From VRUE01 sp036379955 (lineage in GTDB: Bacteria; Actinomycetota; Thermoleophilia; Solirubrobacterales; 70-9), in contig DASVFR010000046.1 in NCBI GenBank assembly GCA_036379955.1, positions 1 to 56,767 on the forward strand: 56,767 nt of DNA, read 5' to 3'. The position numbers and the translations under genes are program-made. Below, piece after piece: positions 39,374 through 47,862 of the stretch; within the stretch, counting starts at the first letter, position 1, and each line of letters opens with the position of its first letter. The notes under the pieces are model-generated. The model saw only the letters and a program-made list of their open reading frames with translations, was not told the origin of the DNA and ran no database searches.

Positions 39374-39423
39374 CCGGTGCAACGCTTTCTCCATGCATTG
39401 CCTGTAAAACGCGTTGCACCCGG
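39374..39423. repeat. inverted repeat in the hyuA-hyuB gap
   Basis: CCGGTGCAACGC and GCGTTGCACC(C)GG are complementary apart from one extra C, with a 25-nt loop that contains ATGCAT. It nearly fills the 58 nt between hyuA and hyuB and supplies bases beside the hyuB ribosome binding site. Similar arms occur at 31149-31178. Confidence 0.55.
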
Positions 39424-41403
39424 TCATTGTGTGGCCTCGGCGCGGATCGTGCCGGCGGGGTCGACCTCGGCTTCCCAGCCCGGCGGCAGGAGGAAGGTCG
39501 CCTCGGGCAGCTCGAAGACGGCCGGCCCGCTCGCCCGCAGGCCGGCCGGCGGCTCGCCGCGCAGGGCTCGCGCCTCGACCCAGTCGCCGCCGAGGCGAAC
39601 CTGGCGGCTGTCCTCCTCGTGCGCGCCCGGCTGTGCCGCGACCGGACGCGGGCGGGGGCCGGGAACGACCATCGCCAGCCGGACGTCGACGAGGACGACT
39701 TCGGCATCGCGGTCGCGGTGGCCGTAGCGCTCTTCGTGGGCGGCGGCGAAGCGCTCGCTGAGGTCGGCCGGGTCGGGGCGCGCGTCGCCCGGCACGGGCA
39801 GCTCGAAGGCCTGTCCCGCGTAGCGCATCTCGTAGACGACCTTCGCTTCGGCCCCCGGCAAGTCCTCGTCGAGGCCGGCGATCAGCGAGTCGACCTCGGC
39901 GGCGATCCGCTCGGCGCTCATCTCGGCGCCGCTCAGCATCACCGTGCGGACCGTGTCGCGACGGCGGTCGGAGGCGCAGAGGCCGAACGCCGAGAGCACG
40001 CCGCCCGCGCGCGGGCAGAGGATCCGCTCGATCTCCAGCTCGGCGGCGATCTCGGCCGCGTGCATCGGGCCGGCGCCGCCGAAGGGGAGGAGGGCGAAGC
40101 GCCGCGGGTCGACGCCGCGCGCGACCGTGATCACGCGCAGCGCGCGCACCATTTCCTGGTTGGCGACGCGGACGATCCCCTCGGCCGTCCGCACCGTGTC
40201 GAGGCCAAGCGAGTCGCCGAGCGCGCCGATCGCCCTTCGCGCGGCCTCGACGTCGAGGGAGACGCCCCCGGCCAGCTCGGACTCCGGGGAGAGGCGCCCG
40301 AGCAGCAGGTTGGCGTCGGTGACGGTCGGCTCGGCGCCGCCGCGCCCGTAGCAGGCCGGGCCGGGTATGGCGCCGGCCGAGCGCGGCCCCACGCGCAGGG
40401 CACCGCCCGAGTCGCGCCACCCGATCGAGCCGCCGCCGGCGCCGACCGTGTGCACGTCGACCATCGGCAGCTGGATCGTGCGCCCGGCGATCTCGCGCGA
40501 GTCGGTGCGGCGCACGTCGCCCTCCTCGACCACGCAGACGTCGCACGACGTGCCGCCCATGTCGAGGCCGAGCGCGTTGCCGTCGCCGGAGACGCTGGCA
40601 AGGAGCGAGGCGCCGACGGCGCCGCCGGCCGGGCCGGAGAGGACGCTCCAGGCGCCCGATCGGGAGGCTTCCTCGGCGCTGGCCACGCCTCCGGAGGAGC
40701 GCATCACGCGCAGGGGCGGCAGCCCCGCCGCGGTCGCCGCCGCCGCGAGCCGGCCCAGGTAGCGGCCAAGCAGCGGCGAGAGGTAGGCGTCGATCACGGT
40801 CGTCGAGCAGCGCTCGTACTCGCGGAAGCGGGGCAGCACCTCGTGCGAAGCGGAGACGTGGACCTCGGGCAGGGCACGGCGCAGGTGCTCGGCGAGGCGG
40901 CGCTCGTGGCTGGGGTCGACGTAGGAGAAGAGCAGGCAGACGGCGACGGACTCGGCCTTGCGCTCGCGCAGCAGCTTCGCCAGGCGCTCTGGCTCCTCGC
41001 CGGCCAGGGGTTCCACGACCCCTTCCGGCCCGACCCGCTCGGCGGCCTCGAAGCGCATCGAGGCGTCGACCAGCGGCGCCGGCTTCGGCGCGCAGAGGCG
41101 GTAGAGCGCCGGCCGGTCCTGGCGACCGATCTCGAGCACGTCGCCGAAGCCGGCCGTCGCGACGAGGGCGGTGCGAGCGCCGCGTTCCTCGATCAGAGCG
41201 TTGGTGCCGACGGTCATGCCGTGGGCGAAGGACTCGACCTGCCCGACGCCGGCACCGGCGCTCGCGAGCACCTCCTCGACCGCGGCGATCACCGCGACCG
41301 ACTGATCCTCGGGGGTGGTCGGCAGCTTCGCGGTATGGACGCGCTCGCCGTCGAAGAGGACGGCGTCGGTGAAGGTCCCGCCTACGTCGACCCCGAGGAG
41401 CAT
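39424..41403 (-). CDS. hyuA: hydantoinase A / 5-oxoprolinase alpha-type subunit
   Basis: A 659-residue HyuA-type ATPase subunit of the acetate-and-sugar-kinase/Hsp70 fold. LLGVDVGGTFTDAVLFDG is the phosphate-1 motif. FAHGMTVGTNALIEERGARTALV, VHVSASHEVLPRFREYERCSTTVIDAY, GLDMGGTSCDVCVV and ALLPFGGAGPMHA are typical. It pairs with hyuB directly downstream and lies 16 nt after nadB. Confidence 0.93.
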   Translation of the reverse strand: MLLGVDVGGTFTDAVLFDGERVHTAKLPTTPEDQSVAVIAAVEEVLASAGAGVGQVESFAHGMTVGTNALIEERGARTALVATAGFGDVLEIGRQDRPALYRLCAPKPAPLVDASMRFEAAERVGPEGVVEPLAGEEPERLAKLLRERKAESVAVCLLFSYVDPSHERRLAEHLRRALPEVHVSASHEVLPRFREYERCSTTVIDAYLSPLLGRYLGRLAAAATAAGLPPLRVMRSSGGVASAEEASRSGAWSVLSGPAGGAVGASLLASVSGDGNALGLDMGGTSCDVCVVEEGDVRRTDSREIAGRTIQLPMVDVHTVGAGGGSIGWRDSGGALRVGPRSAGAIPGPACYGRGGAEPTVTDANLLLGRLSPESELAGGVSLDVEAARRAIGALGDSLGLDTVRTAEGIVRVANQEMVRALRVITVARGVDPRRFALLPFGGAGPMHAAEIAAELEIERILCPRAGGVLSAFGLCASDRRRDTVRTVMLSGAEMSAERIAAEVDSLIAGLDEDLPGAEAKVVYEMRYAGQAFELPVPGDARPDPADLSERFAAAHEERYGHRDRDAEVVLVDVRLAMVVPGPRPRPVAAQPGAHEEDSRQVRLGGDWVEARALRGEPPAGLRASGPAVFELPEATFLLPPGWEAEVDPAGTIRAEATQ

Positions 41404-41419
41404 GGGTCGAAGCTACCCG

Positions 41420-42862
41420 TCAGTCCCAGCGTTCGCGACGGATCTCGCCGTCGGCGGAACGGACGAGGTGGATGCCGTCGAGGTCGGGATCGAGGTGGGG
41501 AAAGTCGGCGCGCAGATGGCCGCCGCGCGACTCGCGCCGCTCGAGGGCCGAGTTGGCGATCGCCGCCGCGAGCGGATAGCGATCGTCCTGGAGATCGCGC
41601 AACTGCCCCGGCTGGCGCAGCGGGCCGGCGAGGCGCCAGACCGCGTCGCGGGTCGCCTCGGTCGGCGGCTCGAAGCGCCACTCGCCGGGCTCGGGGGGAG
41701 CGGCGACGCGGTTCTCCGCCAGCGCCGCGATCCCGGCGCGCCCACCGAATACGAAGCACTCGCTGAGCGAGTTGGAGGCGAGGCGGTTCGCGCCGTGCAG
41801 CCCGGTGCACGAGCACTCGCCGACCGCGTAGAGGCCAGGTAGGGAGGAGCGCCCGTCGAGGTCGACCGCGACGCCGCCCATCGTGTAGTGGGCGGCGGGG
41901 GCGACCGGCACCAGCTCGGCCGCAGGCTGCAGGCCCGCCTTGGCGAGCGCGTCGAAGACGTTGGGAAAGCGAGCCGGGTCGAGCTCGCGCATGTCGAGGC
42001 CGACCGAGTCGGTGCCGTCGGCCCGCAGCCGGTCGAGGATCGCGGCCGTCACCGCGTCGCGCGGCGCCAGCTCGTCGGTGAAGCGGCGCCCGGAGCCGTC
42101 GAGAAGGGTCGCGCCCTCTCCGCGCACCGCCTCGGTGATCAGTATGCCGTCGAATTTGGTCCCAGGGAGGAAGAGCGTGGTGGGGTGGAACTGGCAGAAC
42201 TCGAGGTCGGCGAGCTCGGCGCCGGCGCCGGCGGCGATCGTCGGCCCGGCGCCGATCGCTCCCCAGGGGTTGGAGGTTCGTTTCCAGAGCGCTGCGGCAC
42301 CACCGGTGGCCAGCACGGTCGCCGGCGCCATGAGCCTCCTGTCCTCGGTCAAGACGCCATGGCAGCGCTCGCCATCGCTCCAAAGCGCCGTCATCGAGGC
42401 CCGCTCGAGCACCTCGATCCGCGGCTCGGCGGCGACCATCGCGGCCAGCTTCGAGGTGATCTCGTGGCCGGTGGCGCTACCACCGGAGTGGACGATGCGG
42501 CGGCGCGTGTGGCCGCCCTCCAGGCCCAGCGCCAGGTTGCCATCGTCCTCCAGGTCGAAGACGACGCCCCGCTCACGCAGGTCCCGCACCGCCGCCGGCG
42601 CCTCCTCGACCAGGACCTGGACCGCCGAGGGCCGGCAGAGGCCGCGTCCGGCGGCGATCGTGTCGGCAGCGTGCCGGGCGGGCGTGTCGCCTGACTCGAG
42701 CGCTGCGGCCAGCCCCCCTTGCGCCCAGAAGCTGGCGCTCTGGGACAGCGGCGTGCGGGATACGACGCAGACGGACCCGCCGCCCTCGGCCGCTCGCAGT
42801 GCGGTCCACAGGCCGGCGGCGCCGCCGCCGACGACGGCGACGTCGAAGGCCTCGGCGGCTAT
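41420..42862 (-). CDS. nadB: L-aspartate oxidase, start codon non-canonical
   Basis: FAD enzyme oxidising aspartate to iminoaspartate for NAD synthesis. The dinucleotide site is DVAVVGGGAAGLWTALRAA, then SFWAQGGLAAAL, EFCQFHPTTLF, APAAHYTMGGV and YAVGECSCTGLHGANRLASNS. From the Rossmann strand upstream there is no ATG, GTG or TTG in frame before a stop about 430 nt further on. The most natural start is ATA at 42862, which overlaps the previous gene's TAG (ATAG) and gives four residues before the strand. At 480 residues the C-terminal domain is shorter than usual. No nadA or nadC is adjacent. Confidence 0.85.
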   Translation of the reverse strand: MAAEAFDVAVVGGGAAGLWTALRAAEGGGSVCVVSRTPLSQSASFWAQGGLAAALESGDTPARHAADTIAAGRGLCRPSAVQVLVEEAPAAVRDLRERGVVFDLEDDGNLALGLEGGHTRRRIVHSGGSATGHEITSKLAAMVAAEPRIEVLERASMTALWSDGERCHGVLTEDRRLMAPATVLATGGAAALWKRTSNPWGAIGAGPTIAAGAGAELADLEFCQFHPTTLFLPGTKFDGILITEAVRGEGATLLDGSGRRFTDELAPRDAVTAAILDRLRADGTDSVGLDMRELDPARFPNVFDALAKAGLQPAAELVPVAPAAHYTMGGVAVDLDGRSSLPGLYAVGECSCTGLHGANRLASNSLSECFVFGGRAGIAALAENRVAAPPEPGEWRFEPPTEATRDAVWRLAGPLRQPGQLRDLQDDRYPLAAAIANSALERRESRGGHLRADFPHLDPDLDGIHLVRSADGEIRRERWD

Positions 42863-43302
42863 CGCCGCTCCGCCTCTCGCGGGATCTCCGCGATCTGGCT
42901 TCGTAGCCAGGCTGCCGCCGCCTCGCGGGCCCGGGCCCGCTCGTCGGCGATCGTGGCCTCGGCTTCGGCGGCGCGCTTCTCCGCCTCCTCGATGCGACGC
43001 TCGGCCGCCGCGGTCTGGGCTTCGATCTCGCTGAGGCGACCTTGCGCCTCGGCGATCGCCTGGTCCTTCGCCTCCCTCTCCCGCCGCAGCTCCTCGGCGT
43101 GGGCGTCGCGCAGCTTCTCGAGCGCCTCCGAAGCCCGGGTTCGTTCCCTCTCGAGGTCCCGCTCCAGGGCCTCGATCTCGGCGGCGACCTGCTTCTCCGC
43201 GGTGCTCGCCGCTGCCGCCGCCTCCTCCAGCCGCTTCTTCGCCATCTCGACCTGCGCGCTGAGGTCGGCGCCGCGGTCGGGCTGCCTGTTCGCGTCAGCC
43301 AT
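42859..43302 (-). CDS. coiled-coil protein upstream of nadB
   Basis: A 147-residue protein that is almost one continuous coiled coil (QVEMAKKRLEEAAAAASTAE, EIEALERDLERERTRASEAL, AEAQGRLSEIEAQTAAAERR). It is highly charged with Ala-rich heptads. No membrane segment. The ATG at 43302 follows GAGGG. It lies 13 nt after the glycosyltransferase gene and touches nadB. Function unknown. Confidence 0.7.
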   Translation of the reverse strand: MADANRQPDRGADLSAQVEMAKKRLEEAAAAASTAEKQVAAEIEALERDLERERTRASEALEKLRDAHAEELRREREAKDQAIAEAQGRLSEIEAQTAAAERRIEEAEKRAAEAEATIADERARAREAAAAWLRSQIAEIPREAERR

Positions 43303-43315
43303 CGCCCTCAATCTA

Positions 43316-44257
43316 TTACGCGCGGTCGAGGACGGCGCGGTAGGCGACGACGGTGCGTTCGGCCATCCGCTCCGCCGAAAGCGCCGCGCCGCGCGCCTGA
43401 CCCCGTACCCGCGGATCGGCCGAGTCGAGAAGCGGCTTCGCGAAGCTCGTCCAGGCTTCCAGCTCGAACGGCGCGCAGAGGGTGCCGTCGAGGTCGTTGA
43501 GCGCGTACGGGGCGATCCCGACCGGCGTCGAGAGAACGGGCACGTCGCAGGCGAGGGCCTCGACGCAGACGAGGCCGAAGCCCTCGTGCTCTGAGGTGAC
43601 GAGGACGGCGTTTGCCGCGTTCATCCAAAGCGGCATCTCCTCCGGCTCGATCAAGCCTCCGGTCAGCAGCTCGGCCTCGCAGGCCGCAGCCAGCCGCTGC
43701 GCCCGGTCGTGCCGCTTCTCCGGGCGCCGCGGATCGGCCGGGAAGAGCAGGTAGCGACCGGTGGGGTCGAGGCCGAGGCGGCGGCGGGCCTCCGGCCGCG
43801 GTAGCGGCCGGAAGCGAGCGAGGTCGGGCCCGCACGGCAGCACGGCGGACGCCGGGACCCGGGGAAGCCCCGGCCGGCCGTCCTCGGCGGCGAAGAGCGC
43901 GCGTGAGACGGCGGCGACCAGGTCGGCCCGCCAGGCCAGCCGGCGCGAGAGCGGTCCGACGAGCGGGTGACGGACGTCGGTGCCGTGAAAGCTGATCGCG
44001 AGCGGGCGGGCGCCGGCCAGCCTGGCGCACCAGCCGACCAGGCCGTAGTGGGCGTGGACGAGGTCGAAGCGCTCCTCGCCGAGCAGGCGACGCAAGCGCC
44101 GAGTGGCGGGGAGGTAGTTCTGGCGACCGCGGGGGAAGGCGAAGACCTCGACCTCGACGCCGAGCTTGCGTACCTCGCGGACCTGGTCCTCGATCCATCG
44201 TCCCCGTTGCGGGGCGCCGGCGTCGGGCACGAAGTTGGTCACGACCAGCACGCGCAC
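43316..44257 (-). CDS. family 4 glycosyltransferase
   Basis: A 313-residue GT-B glycosyltransferase of family GT4. The N-terminal domain begins RVLVVTNFVPDAGAPQRGRWIEDQV and has DLVHAHYGLVGW and ISFHGTDVRHP. The donor domain has LLFPADPRRPEKRHDRA and the ExxGxxxxE motif as SEHEGFGLVCVEALACDVPVL. Sugar and acceptor are unknown, most likely in cell-envelope glycan synthesis. The GTG at 44257 is used because the first strand starts immediately after it. Confidence 0.88.
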   Translation of the reverse strand: MRVLVVTNFVPDAGAPQRGRWIEDQVREVRKLGVEVEVFAFPRGRQNYLPATRRLRRLLGEERFDLVHAHYGLVGWCARLAGARPLAISFHGTDVRHPLVGPLSRRLAWRADLVAAVSRALFAAEDGRPGLPRVPASAVLPCGPDLARFRPLPRPEARRRLGLDPTGRYLLFPADPRRPEKRHDRAQRLAAACEAELLTGGLIEPEEMPLWMNAANAVLVTSEHEGFGLVCVEALACDVPVLSTPVGIAPYALNDLDGTLCAPFELEAWTSFAKPLLDSADPRVRGQARGAALSAERMAERTVVAYRAVLDRA

Positions 44258-44394
44258 CGGCGGAGCGTATCTGCGCCGCCGAGTGCAACGGGCGCGTCCC
44301 TCCGCGTGGCCGAGATTTGTCACCTTTGAGCCTTGTTCGGCGCGTCGCGCCGGCCGAGCATCGGCATCTCCAACAACCAAACGAGGAGGAGCCG

Positions 44395-44643
44395 ATGTTC
44401 TACGCGCTGATGGGATACCTGCACGCCGCGGTCGAGGTCCGGATGAGGGCGATTCGCTCCCTCGCCGAGCGTGAGAGGGGGCAGGGGACGGTCGAGTACG
44501 TCGGCTTGATCCTCCTGGTCTCGCTGTTGATGGTGGGAATGGTGGCCGCGATGAAGGGGTTCAACGGCAAGCAGGGGACCGAGCTTGCCGACGTGATCGT
44601 CGACAAGATCAAGGAGGCGGTCGACAAGGTGGCCTTCAAATGA
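44395..44643 (+). CDS. Flp/class III pilin-like small protein
   Basis: An 82-residue protein. A leader of about 30 residues ends in ERGQGTVEYVGL, the cleavage motif and Glu5 of Flp-type pilins (Gly followed by QGTVEYV), and then the helix ILLVSLLMVGMVAAM. The rest is an amphipathic helix. A prepilin peptidase should cut after RG. No tad or pil assembly gene is in this window. AGGAGGAG before the ATG is a strong ribosome binding site. Confidence 0.82.
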   Translation: MFYALMGYLHAAVEVRMRAIRSLAERERGQGTVEYVGLILLVSLLMVGMVAAMKGFNGKQGTELADVIVDKIKEAVDKVAFK

Positions 44644-44747
44644 GGGCCGGGGCGGAGCGACTCTCGTCCCACGGGCCACTGATGGATCCCGTGCAGGTTC
44701 CCTTGGGCGGGATTCCGTCGGGATGGGGTCGTAGGCTGTATTACAGC

Positions 44748-44984
44748 ATGAAGCATAGGACCCAGCTATATCTCGACGAGGGCCAGTACCGCTGGCTCAA
44801 GCAGCGCGCGGGCGAGAGGGGAAGCATCGCCGCGGTGGTCCGCGAGTTGATCGACGCGGAGCGGGCCCGGGGGCTCGATTCCGCCGCCGACCCGCTGCTC
44901 AGCTACCTCGTCGACGAGGCGCCTGGGAAGGGCGTGGAGAAGACCAGCGTCGGCTCCCTCGATCTCGACGTATACGGGCGATGA
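44748..44984 (+). CDS. ribbon-helix-helix antitoxin
   Basis: A 78-residue antitoxin: KHRTQLYLDEGQYRWLKQRAGERGSIAAVVRELIDAER is a typical ribbon-helix-helix of the VapB/CopG kind, and the C-terminal half (GVEKTSVGSLDLDVYGR) would bind the toxin. TAGGCT lies 10 nt before the ATG, so the message may be leaderless. The stop overlaps the toxin ATG by 4 nt (ATGA). Confidence 0.88.
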   Translation: MKHRTQLYLDEGQYRWLKQRAGERGSIAAVVRELIDAERARGLDSAADPLLSYLVDEAPGKGVEKTSVGSLDLDVYGR

Positions 44985-45388
44985 AGTCGGTATTCGTCGA
45001 CACCAGCGCCTTCGTGGCGCTGCGGAACGCCTCCGAGGCGGAGCACGAGTCGGCGCGGTCGGCCCTGCGCGGCCTGATCTCCGAGGGGGTCGCGCTCTTC
45101 ACCTCCAACTACGTCTTCGCCGAGACCTACACGGCGCTGATGGTCCGCGTCGGTCGGAGCGAGGCGATCGAATGGGGGCGGCGCTTCCTGCAAGGCGACG
45201 CGATCGACCTCGTGCATCTCGACCGGCCGACCGAGGAGAGGGCGTGGGAGATCCTCGAGCAGCACGAGGACAAGAGATGGAGCTACGTCGACGCGACCTC
45301 CTTCGCGCTGGTCGAGCGCGACGGTGTCGGCGAGGCGTTTGCGTTCGACGCGCACTTCGCCCAGCGCGGCCTGCGCGTGCTTCCTTAG
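44981..45388 (+). CDS. PIN-domain toxin (VapC-like)
   Basis: A 135-residue PIN RNase. VFVDTSAFVALRN has the first Asp, NYVFAETYTAL the Glu, WSYVDATSFALVE the third Asp, and AFAFDAHFAQRG the fourth. All are present, so the toxin should be active. This is the second toxin-antitoxin pair in the window and is unrelated in sequence to the vapBC at 19.4 kb apart from the fold. Confidence 0.88.
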   Translation: MKSVFVDTSAFVALRNASEAEHESARSALRGLISEGVALFTSNYVFAETYTALMVRVGRSEAIEWGRRFLQGDAIDLVHLDRPTEERAWEILEQHEDKRWSYVDATSFALVERDGVGEAFAFDAHFAQRGLRVLP

Positions 45389-45396
45389 AAAATTTC

Positions 45397-45426
45397 TTGA
45401 CTAATCGATCAAAGCCGTCATATGCT
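45397..45426 (+). promoter_or_regulatory. promoter between the PIN toxin and rph
   Basis: TTGACT (45397-45402), 18 nt, TATGCT (45421-45426), then 6 nt to a GTG. This is one of the two best-matching promoters in the window. It lies 8 nt after the toxin stop and points to the small ORF and rph. Confidence 0.7.
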
Positions 45427-45432
45427 GGCCGC

Positions 45433-45546
45433 GTGCTCTCAGGCGTCACGCCATGTCTGACGTCAGGGCTACCCCAGTGGGCGGGAAGGGTCGCGCTGGT
45501 CGCGGCCCTTCCCGGTTTCCCTACCGGGCCCGTGGCGCTCGCTTAG
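45433..45546 (+). CDS. possible leaderless 37-residue leader ORF upstream of rph
   Basis: GTG at 45433 stands 6 nt after the -10 box TATGCT, the same spacing as other leaderless starts here. The predicted product begins with Met-Leu-Ser-Gly-Val-Thr-Pro-Cys and ends PTGPVALA; its middle (GRVALVAALPGFP) is hydrophobic. The stop overlaps the TAGACT box that may drive rph from 45559. A 13-bp hairpin lies inside the ORF. It may be a leader peptide controlling rph or a chance frame over a structured RNA. Confidence 0.4.
   Translation: MLSGVTPCLTSGLPQWAGRVALVAALPGFPTGPVALA
45483..45513 (+). promoter_or_regulatory. 13-bp hairpin upstream of rph
   Basis: GGGAAGGGTCGCG pairs with CGCGGCCCTTCCC (one U-G pair, 5-nt loop). 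Only a short TTT follows within GGTTTCCC, so it is a poor terminator as drawn; attenuation or RNA-end protection in the rph leader is possible. Confidence 0.5.
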
Positions 45547-45558
45547 ACTCGCGGACCG

Positions 45559-46287
45559 ATGCCAGCCTCTCGTAGCTACGACAGGGCCCCCGCGGACATC
45601 CGGCCGGTCTCGATCGACCCCGGATTCGTCGAGACCGCCGACGGGTCCGCTCTGATCGCCCTGGGGCGGACGCGGGTGATCTGCACCGCCTCGGTCGATC
45701 GCTCGGTGCCGCGCTGGATGCAGGGCCGCGGCAAAGGCTGGGTGACCGCCGAGTACGCGATGCTGCCGGCCTCGACGGGAGATCGCAAGCCCCGCGACGT
45801 GTCCAAGGGGCGCCAAGACGGCCGTGGGGTGGAGATCCAGCGGCTGATCGGCCGCTCGCTGCGGGTGGTGGTCGACTTCAAGGCGCTGGGCGAACGCAGC
45901 GTCTACGTCGATTGCGACGTCCTGCAGGCCGACGGCGGCACGCGCTGCGCGGCGATCACCGGCGGCTACGTCGCCCTCCGACTTGCCTGCCAGAAGCTGC
46001 TCGACGCCGGCGAAATCGAGGAGCTGCCGCTGACCGGGTCGGTCGCCGCGGTCAGCGTCGGCATGGTCGCCGGCCGCGCCCTCTGCGACCTCGACTACGG
46101 CGAGGACTCCAACGCCGAGGTCGACGCGAACGTGGTGATGACCGGCGACGGAGGCCTGGTCGAGGTTCAGGCGACCGCCGAGCGCACGCCCCTCTCGCGC
46201 GCCTCACTCGATGAGCTGCTCGGCCTCGCGGAGATGGGCATCTCTCGCCTGCGCACCGTGCAGGAGCGCGTGGCCGGAAGCGGGTAG
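45559..46287 (+). CDS. rph: ribonuclease PH
   Basis: A 242-residue phosphorolytic 3'-5' exoribonuclease that trims tRNA 3' ends. Family blocks: GSALIALGRTRVICTASVD, GWVTAEYAMLPASTGDRKPRD, GRGVEIQRLIGRSLRVVVDF, DCDVLQADGGTRCAAITGGYVAL and DLDYGEDSNAEVDANVVMT. TAGACT sits 9 nt before the ATG. It heads a group with rdgB and a CDF transporter, the common rph-rdgB pairing. Confidence 0.96.
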   Translation: MPASRSYDRAPADIRPVSIDPGFVETADGSALIALGRTRVICTASVDRSVPRWMQGRGKGWVTAEYAMLPASTGDRKPRDVSKGRQDGRGVEIQRLIGRSLRVVVDFKALGERSVYVDCDVLQADGGTRCAAITGGYVALRLACQKLLDAGEIEELPLTGSVAAVSVGMVAGRALCDLDYGEDSNAEVDANVVMTGDGGLVEVQATAERTPLSRASLDELLGLAEMGISRLRTVQERVAGSG

Positions 46288-46310
46288 CTCCCGGGTAGGG
46301 GTCGTACTCG

Positions 46311-46910
46311 TTGATATTCGCCACGGCCAACAAGCACAAGCTGCGTGAGATGCGCGAACTGCTTCCGGCGCTCGAGCTCGAGGGCCTTCCCGGGGGAGTC
46401 GAGCTACCGCCCGAGGACGGCGACTCGTTTGCCGGCATCGCGCTGGAGAAGGCCCGCGCCGCGCATACGGCGACCGGCAGGGCCGCGATCGGGGACGACT
46501 CCGGCATCGAGGCGGCCGGTCTCGGCGGCCGGCCTGGGATCCACTCGGCGCGTTATGGCGGGCCCGGCGCCAGCGACGAGGAGAATCTCGAGAAGCTGCT
46601 GGGCGAGGTCGCCGAAGCGGGCGAGGACCGCCGTGCCGCCTACCACTGCGCGCTGGCGCTGATCGACGAGGGCGGCGCCGAGCACGTCTTCGAGGCCCGC
46701 TGCGAGGGCCGGTTGATCGAGGCGCCGCGCGGTTCGGGCGGGTTCGGTTACGACCCGGCCTTCGTCCCCGACGCGACCGGCCCGGACGACGAGCGCACGA
46801 TGTCGGAGCTGAGCCAGGGCGAGAAGAACGAGATCAGCCACCGCGGCGGCGCGGCGAGGCTGCTGGCCGCGCACCTCGCGGCGCGCGAGGCGGCACCGGA
46901 CCGGCGATGA
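46311..46910 (+). CDS. rdgB: RdgB/HAM1 non-canonical purine NTP pyrophosphatase
   Basis: A 199-residue enzyme that hydrolyses dITP and XTP to monophosphates. The start IFATANKHKLREMRELL, the metal-binding AIGDDSGIEAAGLGGRPGIHSARYGG, and GSGGFGYDPAFVPD with the late EKNEISHRGGAA are all intact. The start is a TTG at 46311, since the family begins with the strand IFATAN and no ATG or GTG is close. Confidence 0.95.
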   Translation: MIFATANKHKLREMRELLPALELEGLPGGVELPPEDGDSFAGIALEKARAAHTATGRAAIGDDSGIEAAGLGGRPGIHSARYGGPGASDEENLEKLLGEVAEAGEDRRAAYHCALALIDEGGAEHVFEARCEGRLIEAPRGSGGFGYDPAFVPDATGPDDERTMSELSQGEKNEISHRGGAARLLAAHLAAREAAPDRR

Positions 46911-47818
46911 TCCGCACGAAGAGCGGCGCGGCCGCGCTGTCGATCGGCTCCAACGCGCTGCTGATCGCGATCAAGCTCGCCGCCGCGGCGCTCACCGGCT
47001 CGATCGCGATCCTCACCGAGGCGGTTCACTCGCTGATCGACCTCGTCGCCTCCGTGGTTGCCTTCGTCTCGGTGCGCAAGGCCGACGAGCCGGCCGACGC
47101 CGAGCACCCCTACGGCCACGAGAAGGTGGAGAGCCTGGCGGCGACGATCGAGGGGATGCTGATCCTCGTCGGCGCCGGGATCATCGTCTACGAGGCCACG
47201 CATCGGCTGGTCATCGGCGCCCAGGTGGAGTCCGTCGGGGTCGGCATCGCGGTGATGGGTTTCTCCGTGCTCGCCAACCTCTTCGTATCGACCGTCCTCT
47301 CGCGCCAGGCGATCAGGCACGACTCGCCGGCGCTCGAAGGCGACGCTGCGCACTTGCGCGCCGATGCGATGACCTCGGCCGGGGTCCTGCTCGGCCTCGG
47401 CCTGGTCGGGCTGACCGGCGATGCGGCCTTCGACTCGATCACGGCGCTGATCGTCGCCGGGGCGATCGTGGTCGCCGGGATCAGGATCATCCGCCGCTCC
47501 TCCGGGGTGCTCGTCGACGAAGCGCTGCCCGCCGACGAGCTCGACCGCATCGAGGCCGCGATCGCCTCGGCGCGCACGCCCGAGGTGGCCGGCTACCACA
47601 AGCTGCGTGCCCGCCGTGCCGGCGCCCGCCGCTACATCGACCTTCACGTCCAGTACCGCTCCGGCACCAGCCTCGAGCGCGCCCACGAGCTCTCCCACGA
47701 CATGCGCGACGCGATCGAGGCCAAGGTCCCGAGCGCCGAGGTCTTGATCCACGTAGAGCCCGAGAGCTCGTTGCGGGACCCCGCCCGCGCAAGGTCTGGG
47801 CCGTTCAGGGCTGGGTAG
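46907..47818 (+). CDS. cation diffusion facilitator family transporter
   Basis: A 303-residue CDF efflux transporter for Zn2+, Fe2+ or similar ions. The metal sites are in LTEAVHSLIDL (HxxxD) and, in a later helix, DAAHLRADAMTS (HxxxD). HPYGHEKVES is the signature loop. The C-terminal cytoplasmic domain includes HVQYRSGTSLERAHEL. ATGA overlap with rdgB. The two HxxxD sites suggest zinc-like specificity. Confidence 0.93.
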   Translation: MIRTKSGAAALSIGSNALLIAIKLAAAALTGSIAILTEAVHSLIDLVASVVAFVSVRKADEPADAEHPYGHEKVESLAATIEGMLILVGAGIIVYEATHRLVIGAQVESVGVGIAVMGFSVLANLFVSTVLSRQAIRHDSPALEGDAAHLRADAMTSAGVLLGLGLVGLTGDAAFDSITALIVAGAIVVAGIRIIRRSSGVLVDEALPADELDRIEAAIASARTPEVAGYHKLRARRAGARRYIDLHVQYRSGTSLERAHELSHDMRDAIEAKVPSAEVLIHVEPESSLRDPARARSGPFRAG

Positions 47819-47862
47819 TCAGTTTTGGCTCAAGGTCCTACACCGCTCCGACGTCCCCACCC

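Noticed and set aside
41420..42589. nadB starting at the GTG at 42589
   Set aside because: That start would delete the FAD-binding GGGAAG motif and the FWAQGGL block, which are clearly encoded upstream in the same frame.
45483..45513. Hairpin as the terminator of the PIN toxin gene
   Set aside because: It is 95 nt beyond the toxin stop, lies after a new promoter and has no proper T-tract.
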